Below, one piece after another: positions 13,853-20,817 of a DNA stretch of 23,220 nt (position 1 is the first letter of the stretch; each line of letters begins with the position of its first letter). The notes under the pieces are model-generated. The model ran no database searches, was not told where the DNA came from, and saw only the letters and a program-made list of their open reading frames with translations. The DNA comes from JAVZIQ01 sp037440545 (GTDB taxonomy: Archaea > Thermoproteota > Bathyarchaeia > Bathyarchaeales > Bathycorpusculaceae): positions 1 to 23,220 of the forward strand of contig JBBITX010000018.1 in NCBI GenBank assembly GCA_037440545.1, given 5' to 3'. The position numbers were made by a program, and so were the translations under genes.

Positions 13853-16800
13853 TTAGCCTGATGCCTCCAGAAACTTGGCTGAAATAACATTTGAAACGCC
13901 ATTATGCTCGTATACTCCGTAAACCTTCTGAGCCTTGTTAACCATTTCAGGCTTTAATGTTATTACGATAAACTGGGCTTTTTCCGATTCTTCTAAAAGA
14001 AGGTCAGCCAGCCTTGAAACGTGATAAGCGTCTAAATGTGCGTCAACCTCGTCCAGTATGTAGAATGATGCTGGAGTGAAGTCTTTAATGGCGAAGAGGA
14101 AGGCGACAGCAGCAACTGAGCGTTCTCCCCCACTTGCTCCGCTGACAACTATTGATGGTTTACGTGGAAACTGCACTATAATGTCGATGCCGCCTGAAAA
14201 TGGATCTTCCTCATTTTCCAACATTAAATTTGCGTTCCCTCCTCCTGTAAGCTTTGAAAAGTACCTCTGCAGGTTTTCGTTGATTTTTCGATAAGCTTCC
14301 ATGAAAACCTTATGTTTTTTGCTTTCAACTTCATCCATAAACTTGATTATTGCCTGTTTTTCTCTTTCAAGCTCGTTCATTCTTAGAGAAAGTTCTTTGT
14401 ACCTTGAAATCTGCTCAGCGTAGTGGGATAGGGCAAGCTGGTTTACAGCGCCGATCCTTTCAAGTTCAAGCTGGAGCATTTTCAGAGAGGTTTCAGCTTC
14501 TTCAACTTCTTTTGCTGTAACGTTTAATGGGTTTTCGTATCCAAGCTGCTTAAGCTGGCTTTGCCATTGTTCAAGCTGCATTAGGGAAGTTTGAATGTTA
14601 AATCGAAACTGGTTGAGAAGGCGGTCGGCTTCCTCATATTCAGTGTCAAGCCTGCGAAGTTCATTATCAAGCTCATCTATTTGGGCTGTAAACTTTTTTG
14701 CTTCCTCCTTTGCTGAAAATACGGTTTTTGAAAGTTCAATGCGGCTTTTCTCCAGTTGTGCAAGCTCGCTGTTTAGTTTTTCTCTTTCTTGAAGTGCCTC
14801 TGCCACATCCTCTTCAAGTCTTCTTATTTGCTGTTCAACCTTTGCAAGCTGGATTTTAGCGTTTCCGTATCCAACTCTTAAAACGTTGTCAAACTGGGAT
14901 TGAAGGGTTGAAGTTTCAGTTTGTACGGCTCCAAGTTTCTGCCTAAGAACAATTATCTCCTCGGCTAGTTTCTCCCTTTTAACCTCCATCTCCTGTATGT
15001 TTGAAATGTCAACCTTACGCCTCAAGGCAGCTAAATCGCTCTGGAGCATTCGAACCTCTTTAAGAATTTTGCCTCTTTCAGCTCTATAACTCCAGATTTT
15101 TGCTTTTTCCCCTTCAATCTCCCCTTGAATCCGCTTAATGCGGGCTTCAACCCTCCTAACGTTTGCCTTAGCCCTTTTGATGCTTCTTTTAACCCTTGAT
15201 ATTTCTCTGTCAAGCGTTATTATTGCGTCTGATAAGCGGGCTGTTTCAATACGTGTCTTGGCAACTTCCTCCTCAAGGGAGGCTATGTCCCTTTCCCTTC
15301 TTGAAAGATGTTGTTGAAGAGCCTTAACAGCCTCGTCCAGGCTTTTGACGGCTGACTCACTTGGTATGATAGCTGAAAAATCTATTGGAGATCTGTAGTA
15401 TCCGCTTTCTAGTGCACCTCCAGGCTCGTAGAGATCGCCATTAACTGTAACTGAACGGTGGCCTTCACTTGAGATGGTGAGAGCCGTTTTATCCTCCAGC
15501 ACAATTAAAGTGTCTCCGAAAACGAAGTTAACTGCCGGCTCATATTTTTTCTCACATTTTATGAAGGAATTCGCTGTTCCCGCGATATTTATACCTTCAG
15601 GAACTTTAATTGGTTTAAAGTTTGTAACTCCTTCCAAGGGGATTATCTTTATCCTTCCAAGCTTCAATCTTCGAAGTGTTTCTGCACATGTGAATGCTGC
15701 GTTGAAGTCTTCTACAACTAAGGCGTCAAGCCAGCCTCCAGCTGCAGCCTCAATTGCTTGTTTATAAGGTTTTTCAAATTTTATTAGTTTTCGCAGCCTT
15801 CCATAAACCCCTTTTATAACGCCTAATTCTCCAAGCTCCTCCATACTTTTAAGGGCTTTCTCTTCAGCTGTAACTGTTTCTGCAAGCTCCCTTTGAGTTG
15901 CAAATTCTATAACGGCTTCTCTTGCTGACTCGGCAATTTTTCCAGCTTCAGCTATTTCCCTCTCTATTGCTTCCTTCTGTGCAAGTTTCCTTTCGAGGGT
16001 TCGCTGGAGGTTTTTAAGCTGTGTTTTCTGTTCCCTCTGCACTTTTTCAAGTTCAGCTAGGGATATTCCAAGCTCGCGTAAAGTTGTTGAAAAGCGTTCT
16101 TTTCTTTCATTTAAGTCTTTAAGCCTCCTCATCCTAATTCTTATGGCTTCCTGGCTTTTAGCATATTCTGAGCGTAGTTGTGCAATTCTCTTGTAGCTTT
16201 TTTCAAGCTTCCCTTCCATTTCCCTTATTTTTTTGCTGTTTTCTCCTAGATTAGCCCAAAGTTGGGCTGTTTCCCCTGCTAAAGCGTCATGTTCTGCCTG
16301 TTTCGAGTTTATCATTGTGTATAGGCGTTCATACTCTTTTTTCAACTGCCTAATTCTTAAACGGTTTTCACGAATCTGCTTTCTAATTGACTGGAACTGT
16401 TGAAGGCTGTTTTCCCTAACTTTCTTCAACCCTTCAAGGCTTAATTTTCCAGAGCTTATTTTTGTGGCAAGCTCCGTAAGCCTGGATTTCAACTCGCCGA
16501 TTCTAATTTGAACCCTTAAAACCTGCGATCCTCCCTCTTCAACTATTTCTGAGCTTAGCTTCCGCCATTCGCCTTCAATTTCTTTTCTTTTCAGCCTTCG
16601 AAGCTCGCGTAGGTTTTTCAACTTTTCAAGTCTGCTATTAATTTTTTCAGCTTGAGCTGAGTTAGAGGCTATTTTTTCCTTTATCTTTGCAATATCGTTT
16701 GAGAGTTTGACGGCTTCAAACTTTTTTATCTCGTTTTTAAGGAAGTTGAAACGTAAAAGCTCGTTGCGTTCCCTTTCAAGGTCTTCAACGCGCCTCTGAA

Positions 16801-17404
16801 CTTCATCTATTCTTCCCATGGCTGTGCGTAGGGATATGTCTGCAGCCCGGAGTTTTTCTTCAGCTTCAGCCTTTTCAGATTCGTATTGGGCTATCCCGAC
16901 GAGATCCTCAATTATCTTTCGCCTTTCTAGTGGCGTTATGTCAGTTAGCCTTGTGATGGTTCCCTGCAAAATTATGTTTTGGCTTGTGGAGCTTATTCCA
17001 GCCATTGAGAGAATTTCAAGTATGTGACTCCTAGATATTCTCCTCCCATTAAGCCTATATACACTTTGACCATTCCTGTAAACTTCACGGGATATCGTAA
17101 CTGTTGCCGTGTCAACTGGTATGCGCCCATCACTATTATCGAATTGTATAATGACCTTCGCCATTCTCGCCTTTTCCATTCCTGCTTTCTCAGAGCCGTA
17201 GAAAATCAGTTTGGCGGCGTTTTCAGCTCGAAGCCTCCTTGTGCTAAGCTCCCCTAACGCAAATAATACAGCATCAACTATGTTTGTTTTCCCACTTCCA
17301 TTCGGCCCTGTTATAGCTGTAAACCCCTTATCCAAAACAACTTTAGGAGTCTGATAACCGAAAGATTTGAACCCTTTCAACTCTATTTTTTTGATATAGG
17401 GCAT
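13853..17404 (-). CDS. smc: Chromosome segregation protein SMC
   Basis: This 1183-residue SMC ATPase forms a homodimer that organises and segregates the chromosome, probably by loop extrusion with ScpA/ScpB. The N-terminal head has Walker A GPNGSGKT (33-40) after KSFGYQ. A long coiled coil runs about 175-520. The hinge is about 525-680 and contains GVIKGVYGRLRKLI, AAAGGWLDALVVED and RIKIIPLEG; the returning coil reaches about 1030. The C-terminal head has the signature ASGGERSVAAVAFLFAI (from 1090), Walker B FYILDEVDAHLD (1114-1125) and an FIVITLKPEMV stretch. It starts at ATG 17402-17404 with AGGTGAGG upstream at long spacing (about 12 bases), and a TATA box lies about 70 bases upstream. It heads the smc-scpA-scpB operon. 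Confidence 0.97.
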   Translation of the reverse strand: MPYIKKIELKGFKSFGYQTPKVVLDKGFTAITGPNGSGKTNIVDAVLFALGELSTRRLRAENAAKLIFYGSEKAGMEKARMAKVIIQFDNSDGRIPVDTATVTISREVYRNGQSVYRLNGRRISRSHILEILSMAGISSTSQNIILQGTITRLTDITPLERRKIIEDLVGIAQYESEKAEAEEKLRAADISLRTAMGRIDEVQRRVEDLERERNELLRFNFLKNEIKKFEAVKLSNDIAKIKEKIASNSAQAEKINSRLEKLKNLRELRRLKRKEIEGEWRKLSSEIVEEGGSQVLRVQIRIGELKSRLTELATKISSGKLSLEGLKKVRENSLQQFQSIRKQIRENRLRIRQLKKEYERLYTMINSKQAEHDALAGETAQLWANLGENSKKIREMEGKLEKSYKRIAQLRSEYAKSQEAIRIRMRRLKDLNERKERFSTTLRELGISLAELEKVQREQKTQLKNLQRTLERKLAQKEAIEREIAEAGKIAESAREAVIEFATQRELAETVTAEEKALKSMEELGELGVIKGVYGRLRKLIKFEKPYKQAIEAAAGGWLDALVVEDFNAAFTCAETLRRLKLGRIKIIPLEGVTNFKPIKVPEGINIAGTANSFIKCEKKYEPAVNFVFGDTLIVLEDKTALTISSEGHRSVTVNGDLYEPGGALESGYYRSPIDFSAIIPSESAVKSLDEAVKALQQHLSRRERDIASLEEEVAKTRIETARLSDAIITLDREISRVKRSIKRAKANVRRVEARIKRIQGEIEGEKAKIWSYRAERGKILKEVRMLQSDLAALRRKVDISNIQEMEVKREKLAEEIIVLRQKLGAVQTETSTLQSQFDNVLRVGYGNAKIQLAKVEQQIRRLEEDVAEALQEREKLNSELAQLEKSRIELSKTVFSAKEEAKKFTAQIDELDNELRRLDTEYEEADRLLNQFRFNIQTSLMQLEQWQSQLKQLGYENPLNVTAKEVEEAETSLKMLQLELERIGAVNQLALSHYAEQISRYKELSLRMNELEREKQAIIKFMDEVESKKHKVFMEAYRKINENLQRYFSKLTGGGNANLMLENEEDPFSGGIDIIVQFPRKPSIVVSGASGGERSVAAVAFLFAIKDFTPASFYILDEVDAHLDAYHVSRLADLLLEESEKAQFIVITLKPEMVNKAQKVYGVYEHNGVSNVISAKFLEASG

Positions 17405-17470
17405 TAAACTGCGCCCTCACCTCTCAGCGGAACAGGCAAGCGCCTATTAAGAGCTAGTAATCTCTTTCCG

Positions 17471-17478
17471 TATAAAAA
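17471..17478 (-). promoter_or_regulatory. Probable TATA box for smc operon
   Basis: On the minus strand the sequence is ACTTTTTATACGG with a purine-rich GAAAC just upstream, resembling a BRE plus box A. The predicted start of transcription is near 17447, giving a leader of about 43 bases that contains the AGGTGAGG. The 116-base gap between the DUF2096 gene and smc is otherwise empty. Confidence 0.5.
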
Positions 17479-17520
17479 GTGTTTCACAATCATTTTTTAA
17501 CAATTATGCACTTTTAAACG

Positions 17521-18030
17521 CTATTTTTCAGGTTTAAAACCGTATTTTGTAGCCATCTTCTTGACAAAACTCCTCAATTTTTCATCTTCGCCGTATATTA
17601 AGAGAAATCCATTCTTCTGCATTTCACATGAAAGATCTAACTCCCCTGCCATATCCCTCAAAATTTCAGAGGACATGTCTCCAGAAGGCTTGACTCGTAT
17701 CCACTTTTGCTCTCTTGGAAGCCCTGGAATAAACCTTGATTCCTCCTCTTCAGGCATTGTTTCGCTTGCTTCTTCAAGCCTTTTAAGCCAAGATTCAATG
17801 TAGTCTTCTCCAAACCTTTCTCCTTCAGCTATAAGATAACCTTCAATGTTGTTAATGTATTCTTCAATCTTCTCGCCTGTTTCAAGCCGGGATGGATCAG
17901 CCTTTAAAATGTTAATTAATGTTTTCAAGAATCTTAGATCTTCAATTATTCTGGGTGGAACCCTAACGCCGCGCTTACGTAAGTCAATAATCATCTCTTC
18001 CAAGACTTTCCAAACAGCCAAATAGCCCAA
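17521..18030 (-). CDS. Uncharacterised archaeal protein, DUF2096-like
   Basis: The 169-residue protein has no known function. Its N-terminus (LAVWKVLEEMIIDLRKRGV, then a PPRIIEDLR..KTLINILKADPS stretch), the IESWLKRLEEA helix, the SRFIPGLPR segment and the final YGEDEKLRSFVKKMATKYGF agree with my memory of the archaeal DUF2096 family, which is of similar length. No catalytic motif, signal peptide or membrane segment is visible. It looks like an N-terminal helical half and a small alpha/beta C-terminal half. The start is TTG (complement of 18028-18030) with GGAAGGAG about 8 bases upstream. It lies upstream of smc on the same strand, separated by 116 bases, so a functional link to chromosome organisation is possible but unproven. 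Confidence 0.75.
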   Translation of the reverse strand: MGYLAVWKVLEEMIIDLRKRGVRVPPRIIEDLRFLKTLINILKADPSRLETGEKIEEYINNIEGYLIAEGERFGEDYIESWLKRLEEASETMPEEEESRFIPGLPREQKWIRVKPSGDMSSEILRDMAGELDLSCEMQKNGFLLIYGEDEKLRSFVKKMATKYGFKPEK

Positions 18031-18095
18031 AACCTACTCCTTCCTTAATTTATCTTCAGATATTAATTAAGAGTTTATCTATAATAGGATTTTGA

Positions 18096-18206
18096 GTGCG
18101 AAACTATTATCGAAAAAGGCCGTTTAGCATTCCAGGTAAGTTAAGAGAATTTAGAAAAAGGGTTTTAGCTTCTGAATGGAATTTTGCTCGCAAAATACTA
18201 TTTTGA
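18096..18206 (+). CDS. Possible small basic peptide (36 aa), uncertain
   Basis: From a GTG at 18096 directly after an in-frame TGA, 36 codons run to TGA 18204-18206. The peptide is strongly basic and aromatic: it begins MRNYYRKRPFSIPGKLREF and ends SEWNFARKILF. Its composition looks more protein-like than random AT-rich spacer, and a TATA-like TTATCTATAA lies upstream, but the ribosome binding site (AGGA) is weak and I recognise no family. It could be a real small protein, a decayed gene remnant, or chance. Confidence 0.25.
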   Translation: MRNYYRKRPFSIPGKLREFRKRVLASEWNFARKILF

Positions 18207-18399
18207 ATTATTATACATGAATTCATGAATGAAGTGCTCAGTTATGAAGTTAGTCCTTGTAGAATGTAGGATAAATACCTATGTATATGGGTTCATTTCA
18301 TGTAGTCTAAGGTTAAGTAGACTTCTTACTGCAAGCTATTCACATTGACGCATGCTTTTTCCCCATTCATAAAACGTCTAGTTTTCCTCTCGGAAGCTA

Positions 18400-18426
18400 T
18401 GAGAAAAGTTTAAACAACTTTTCTTA
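18400..18426. repeat. Strong inverted repeat / hairpin
   Basis: AGAAAAGTT (18402-18410) and AACTTTTCT (18416-18424) are exact inverted arms with a 5-base loop TAAAC. A G-T and a T-A pair extend the stem to 11 bp. It lies about 125 bases before the orphan gene. It may be a terminator, an operator or an RNA structure; the orientation cannot be decided. Confidence 0.6.
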
Positions 18427-18491
18427 AGGGCAGTCTAGGAAACGCTGTAGTACCCTATATTACACTCCCACATTCTAGCAGTTCTCTGGAA

Positions 18492-18523
18492 TGGTATACC
18501 AAAAAAGTTATTAAAAAAATATT
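18492..18523 (+). promoter_or_regulatory. Candidate promoter with adjacent 10-bp palindrome
   Basis: A perfect palindrome TGGTATACCA (18492-18501) is followed by the AT-rich TATA-like AAAAATATT (18515-18523). Transcription would start near 18545, making the message for the orphan gene nearly leaderless, which agrees with the absence of a Shine-Dalgarno before it. The palindrome is placed where a dimeric regulator could bind beside the BRE/TATA. Confidence 0.35.
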
Positions 18524-18551
18524 CTGTAATAAGTAGCTCGGCGATTTGAAC

Positions 18552-19319
18552 ATGCCCTTTAAAGTTAGAGCTGTTTTAGTTGCTTTTCTAGGTGATGAAG
18601 AAAAGTATCCCTGCCAGTTTGGTCATAAACTCGGCGATGAAGTAATTTTTGATGGGGAAAAACTCGTCGGAAAAATCTGTCCAGACGTGTTGCCTTCGCT
18701 GATACCTAAGGTCATGGCGCTTCGATACGCTGGACCAAGATATAAAGAACCCCTATATTATGCTCCCTTCTGGTACGCCGGAGTTAGCAAAAGAGACCCT
18801 TCTATGAAAAAATATGATGGAATAGGGTTTAAACCAATAAAGGAGCCCATTGTTGAGCCACCGTACCATATGGCAAACTTGTTAGATCCAAACGCCTTTA
18901 AATATCCTTATCCAGAAGAAAGAGTTGTGATCAAAGACATAACAGCAATTTGTCCAGACCCTAGAACTGCAGCGCTCTTTAAACTTGAAGCATTCGATCT
19001 AAGCGATGTTGGATATGACACGCCATACTTTAGAAGACAAATGGTGTTGTTAGATAAAGTATCGCAAAGAATAGGGATTGAAGTAGACAAATTGTTAGAG
19101 GAATTCACAACTTTTGAAAAAGAGGACATTCATCCACCACTAAATCAGATTGTAATAGAAACATTAGTAGAAGAACTTGAGCTTGTAGGCTATTTAGAGA
19201 TCAGAAATAGGAAAGCCTACATAACCAAAAAAGGCGAGGAGAAATTAAATAATTTTAAACAAAACTTATCTGAAGAAGAGAAAATTATTCTTTTTGGAAG
19301 CAGGCTGAAGCAGCAATAG
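18552..19319 (+). CDS. TIGR04076-like Cys/His domain with C-terminal winged-helix-like segment, function unknown
   Basis: This is a 255-residue orphan. Residues 5-65 resemble the TIGR04076 family: KVRAVLVAFL, then YPCQFGHKLGDEVIFDG, GKICPDVLPSLIPKVMALRY and AGPRY. C21, H26 and C43 are candidate metal or redox ligands, with another Cys at C134 in a second ICPDP motif. Residues 68-160 are rich in Tyr and Pro (LYYAPFWYAG, MKKYDGIGF) and carry no motif I know. Residues about 193-236 (NQIVIETLVEELELVGYLEI, then RKAYITKKGEEKL) look like a winged helix with its wing. No signal peptide or membrane helix is present. Start: ATG 18552, or TTG 18546 two codons earlier; neither has a Shine-Dalgarno, and a TATA at about 18520 suggests leaderless expression. 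It is monocistronic and convergent with livF. The domain assignment is from memory and moderately sure. Confidence 0.7.
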   Translation: MPFKVRAVLVAFLGDEEKYPCQFGHKLGDEVIFDGEKLVGKICPDVLPSLIPKVMALRYAGPRYKEPLYYAPFWYAGVSKRDPSMKKYDGIGFKPIKEPIVEPPYHMANLLDPNAFKYPYPEERVVIKDITAICPDPRTAALFKLEAFDLSDVGYDTPYFRRQMVLLDKVSQRIGIEVDKLLEEFTTFEKEDIHPPLNQIVIETLVEELELVGYLEIRNRKAYITKKGEEKLNNFKQNLSEEEKIILFGSRLKQQ

Positions 19320-19323
19320 CTTC

Positions 19324-19367
19324 TTTGATAAAATCAAACATCATCTATCTGATTAACCATATCAGAT
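19324..19367. terminator. Two inverted repeats between convergent genes
   Basis: TTTGAT-AAA-ATCAAA (19324-19338) is a perfect 6-bp stem with a 3-base loop just after the orphan gene stop. ATCTGAT-7 bases-ATCAGAT (19347-19367) is a 7-bp stem that straddles the livF stop. Lying in the 42-base gap between convergent genes, they may mark transcript 3' ends in both directions; stem stability is modest. Confidence 0.35.
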
Positions 19368-20066
19368 TCCTAAGAAGGCACTCTTAATATGCTCGTTTTC
19401 TAGTAGTTGGTGTCCTGATCCCTCCAAAACTATCCTGCCGTTTTCAAGAACGTAAGTTCGATCGGCGGCCTCTACAGCGAGGTGAACGTTCTGTTCAGCT
19501 AACAATAAGCCTGTGCCTTGAATCTTAAGTTCTCTCAAACTCTTGAAAATTTCAATGACTATTTTAGGCGCTAACCCTTGGGAAGGCTCGTCTAGAATTA
19601 ACAACTTAGGTGAAGACATCAAAGCTCGAGATATAGCCAACATTCTTTGTTCGCCGCCACTCAAAGTCATGGCTAGCTGACGTTCTCTTTCTTTCAATAC
19701 TGGAAAAAGCTGGTAAACCAGCTTAAACATCTCCTCCTCTTTAGCTCTTGCTCTAGGAGTATATGCACCTAATAGAAGGTTTTCTTTCACTGTTAAGTTC
19801 GCAAAGAGTTTTTTATCTTCAGGGACAAATGAAACTCCCATTTCCACAAGTTTATTGGAAGGTAAGCCATTGATTTTAATTCCGTTAAAAAATATTGAGC
19901 CGGAAACTGGTTGGATAATTCCTGATATTGTGCTGAGAAGAGAACTTTTGCCAGATCCATTTGCGCCTATAACGCTTACAAACTCTCCTTCCTTAACTTT
20001 AAGAGAAACGTTCCAAAGAACCTGTAACATTCCACGGTATGCATTTACGTTCATAACGTCAAGCAT
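19362..20066 (-). CDS. livF: Branched-chain amino acid-type ABC transporter ATP-binding protein LivF
   Basis: This 234-residue cytoplasmic ATPase belongs to a Liv (HAAT family) importer. It has Walker A GANGSGKS (34-41), Q-loop region VPEDKKLFANLTVKENL, canonical signature LSGGEQ (135-140), Walker B LLILDEPSQGLAP (D159, E160) and LLLAEQNVH for the H-loop. These match LivF rather than LivG: it is short, with the 'SQGLAP' D-loop and 'LAEQN' ending. The start is ATG at 20064-20066 (minus) with AGGTGA 5 bases upstream; an in-frame GTG at 20073-20075 lies inside that Shine-Dalgarno and is unlikely. It overlaps the end of livG by 8 bases and is the last gene of the operon. Confidence 0.92.
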   Translation of the reverse strand: MLDVMNVNAYRGMLQVLWNVSLKVKEGEFVSVIGANGSGKSSLLSTISGIIQPVSGSIFFNGIKINGLPSNKLVEMGVSFVPEDKKLFANLTVKENLLLGAYTPRARAKEEEMFKLVYQLFPVLKERERQLAMTLSGGEQRMLAISRALMSSPKLLILDEPSQGLAPKIVIEIFKSLRELKIQGTGLLLAEQNVHLAVEAADRTYVLENGRIVLEGSGHQLLENEHIKSAFLGI

Positions 20067-20787
20067 AAGCTTCACCTAAATAAGCCTCAATAACATCCTT
20101 ATTTTTTGTTATCTCTTTAGGTGGTCCCTCACATATTTTTGATCCATGATGCAAAACTATTATGCGTTCAGCTATCTTCATTAAAGCGCGCATGTTGTGT
20201 TCGATCATGAATATAGTTTTTCCATTATCACGTAGCTCTCGAATTGTTTTAAGCATTTTTTCAGTTTCAGCAGGATTTAGACCTGCCATCACTTCGTCAA
20301 GTAACAAAAGTTTAGGGTTGGTGGAAAGAGCTTTCACAAGTTCTAGGAGTCTTTGTTCAAATAAGGGTAGGTTAGAGGCTAGCATCATGCTTTTATCAGC
20401 TAAGCCAAACTCTTCCAGCATTTTACTGACCTCTTGTTTAACATCAGTGAAATCCTTGTTTTTTACTCTTCCAAAAACAACAGGCACCAAAACGTTCTCA
20501 TAAACAGACATATGCGGGAAAGGTTTAGGTATTTGAAAAGTTCTAGCTATTCCTAACCTGCAAATTTGATGGGGCTTAAGACCCACAATGTTTCTTCCCT
20601 TGAACCTCAATTCCCCAGATGTCGGAGGAAAAGTGCCGGAGATCACATTGAACAGAGTAGTCTTCCCGGCTCCATTAGGCCCTATCAAACCAACTATTTC
20701 ACCCTCGTCAACATAAAAATCTACGTCTTTTAAAGCTGAAAGCCCTCCAAAACGTTTAGTCACGTTCTTTCCTTCAATCAGCCTCAT
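20059..20787 (-). CDS. livG: Branched-chain amino acid-type ABC transporter ATP-binding protein LivG
   Basis: This 242-residue ATPase is the partner of LivF. Walker A GPNGAGKT is at 36-43, and GIARTFQIPKPFPHMSVYEN is the LivG-specific Q-loop region. Walker B LLLLDEVMAGLNP (D164, E165) and MIEHNMRALMKIAERIIVL with the H-loop His follow. The ABC signature at 140-145 reads LPLFEQ instead of LSGGQ/LSYGQ, so the usual Ser-Gly-Gly is lost while the partner LivF keeps it. The ATG at 20785-20787 is preceded by GGAGGT on the minus strand. It lies 30 bases after the amidohydrolase gene. Permeases livH and livM are not in the window. Confidence 0.92.
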   Translation of the reverse strand: MRLIEGKNVTKRFGGLSALKDVDFYVDEGEIVGLIGPNGAGKTTLFNVISGTFPPTSGELRFKGRNIVGLKPHQICRLGIARTFQIPKPFPHMSVYENVLVPVVFGRVKNKDFTDVKQEVSKMLEEFGLADKSMMLASNLPLFEQRLLELVKALSTNPKLLLLDEVMAGLNPAETEKMLKTIRELRDNGKTIFMIEHNMRALMKIAERIIVLHHGSKICEGPPKEITKNKDVIEAYLGEAYA

Positions 20788-20817
20788 AGGTAAACCTCCA
20801 GCATTGATTTTGGATTG

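Larger units (their letters stand above)
18031..18551. other. Intergenic region rich in palindromes, between DUF2096 gene and orphan gene
   Basis: About 520 bases carry no clear gene. They hold a minus-strand promoter candidate for the DUF2096 gene (TTATAGATA, about 18077-18086), a 36-codon basic open frame (18096-18206), a 12-base perfect palindrome CATGAATTCATG (18216-18227) overlapped by TTCATGAA, a 9-11 bp hairpin (18400-18426), a 10-base palindrome TGGTATACCA (18492-18501), and a TATA-like AT-rich stretch (18515-18523) just before the orphan gene. No tRNA or CRISPR is seen. Confidence 0.55.

Noticed and set aside
15031..15213. 60-codon minus-strand frame inside smc, and similar alternative frames in the coiled-coil region
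   Set aside because: They are by-products of Lys/Glu/Arg-rich coiled-coil codon usage, without starts or homology of their own.
18031..18551. Mobile element or attachment site in the palindrome-rich gap
   Set aside because: No transposase, integrase, target duplication or tRNA end is visible; the palindromes are unrelated to one another.
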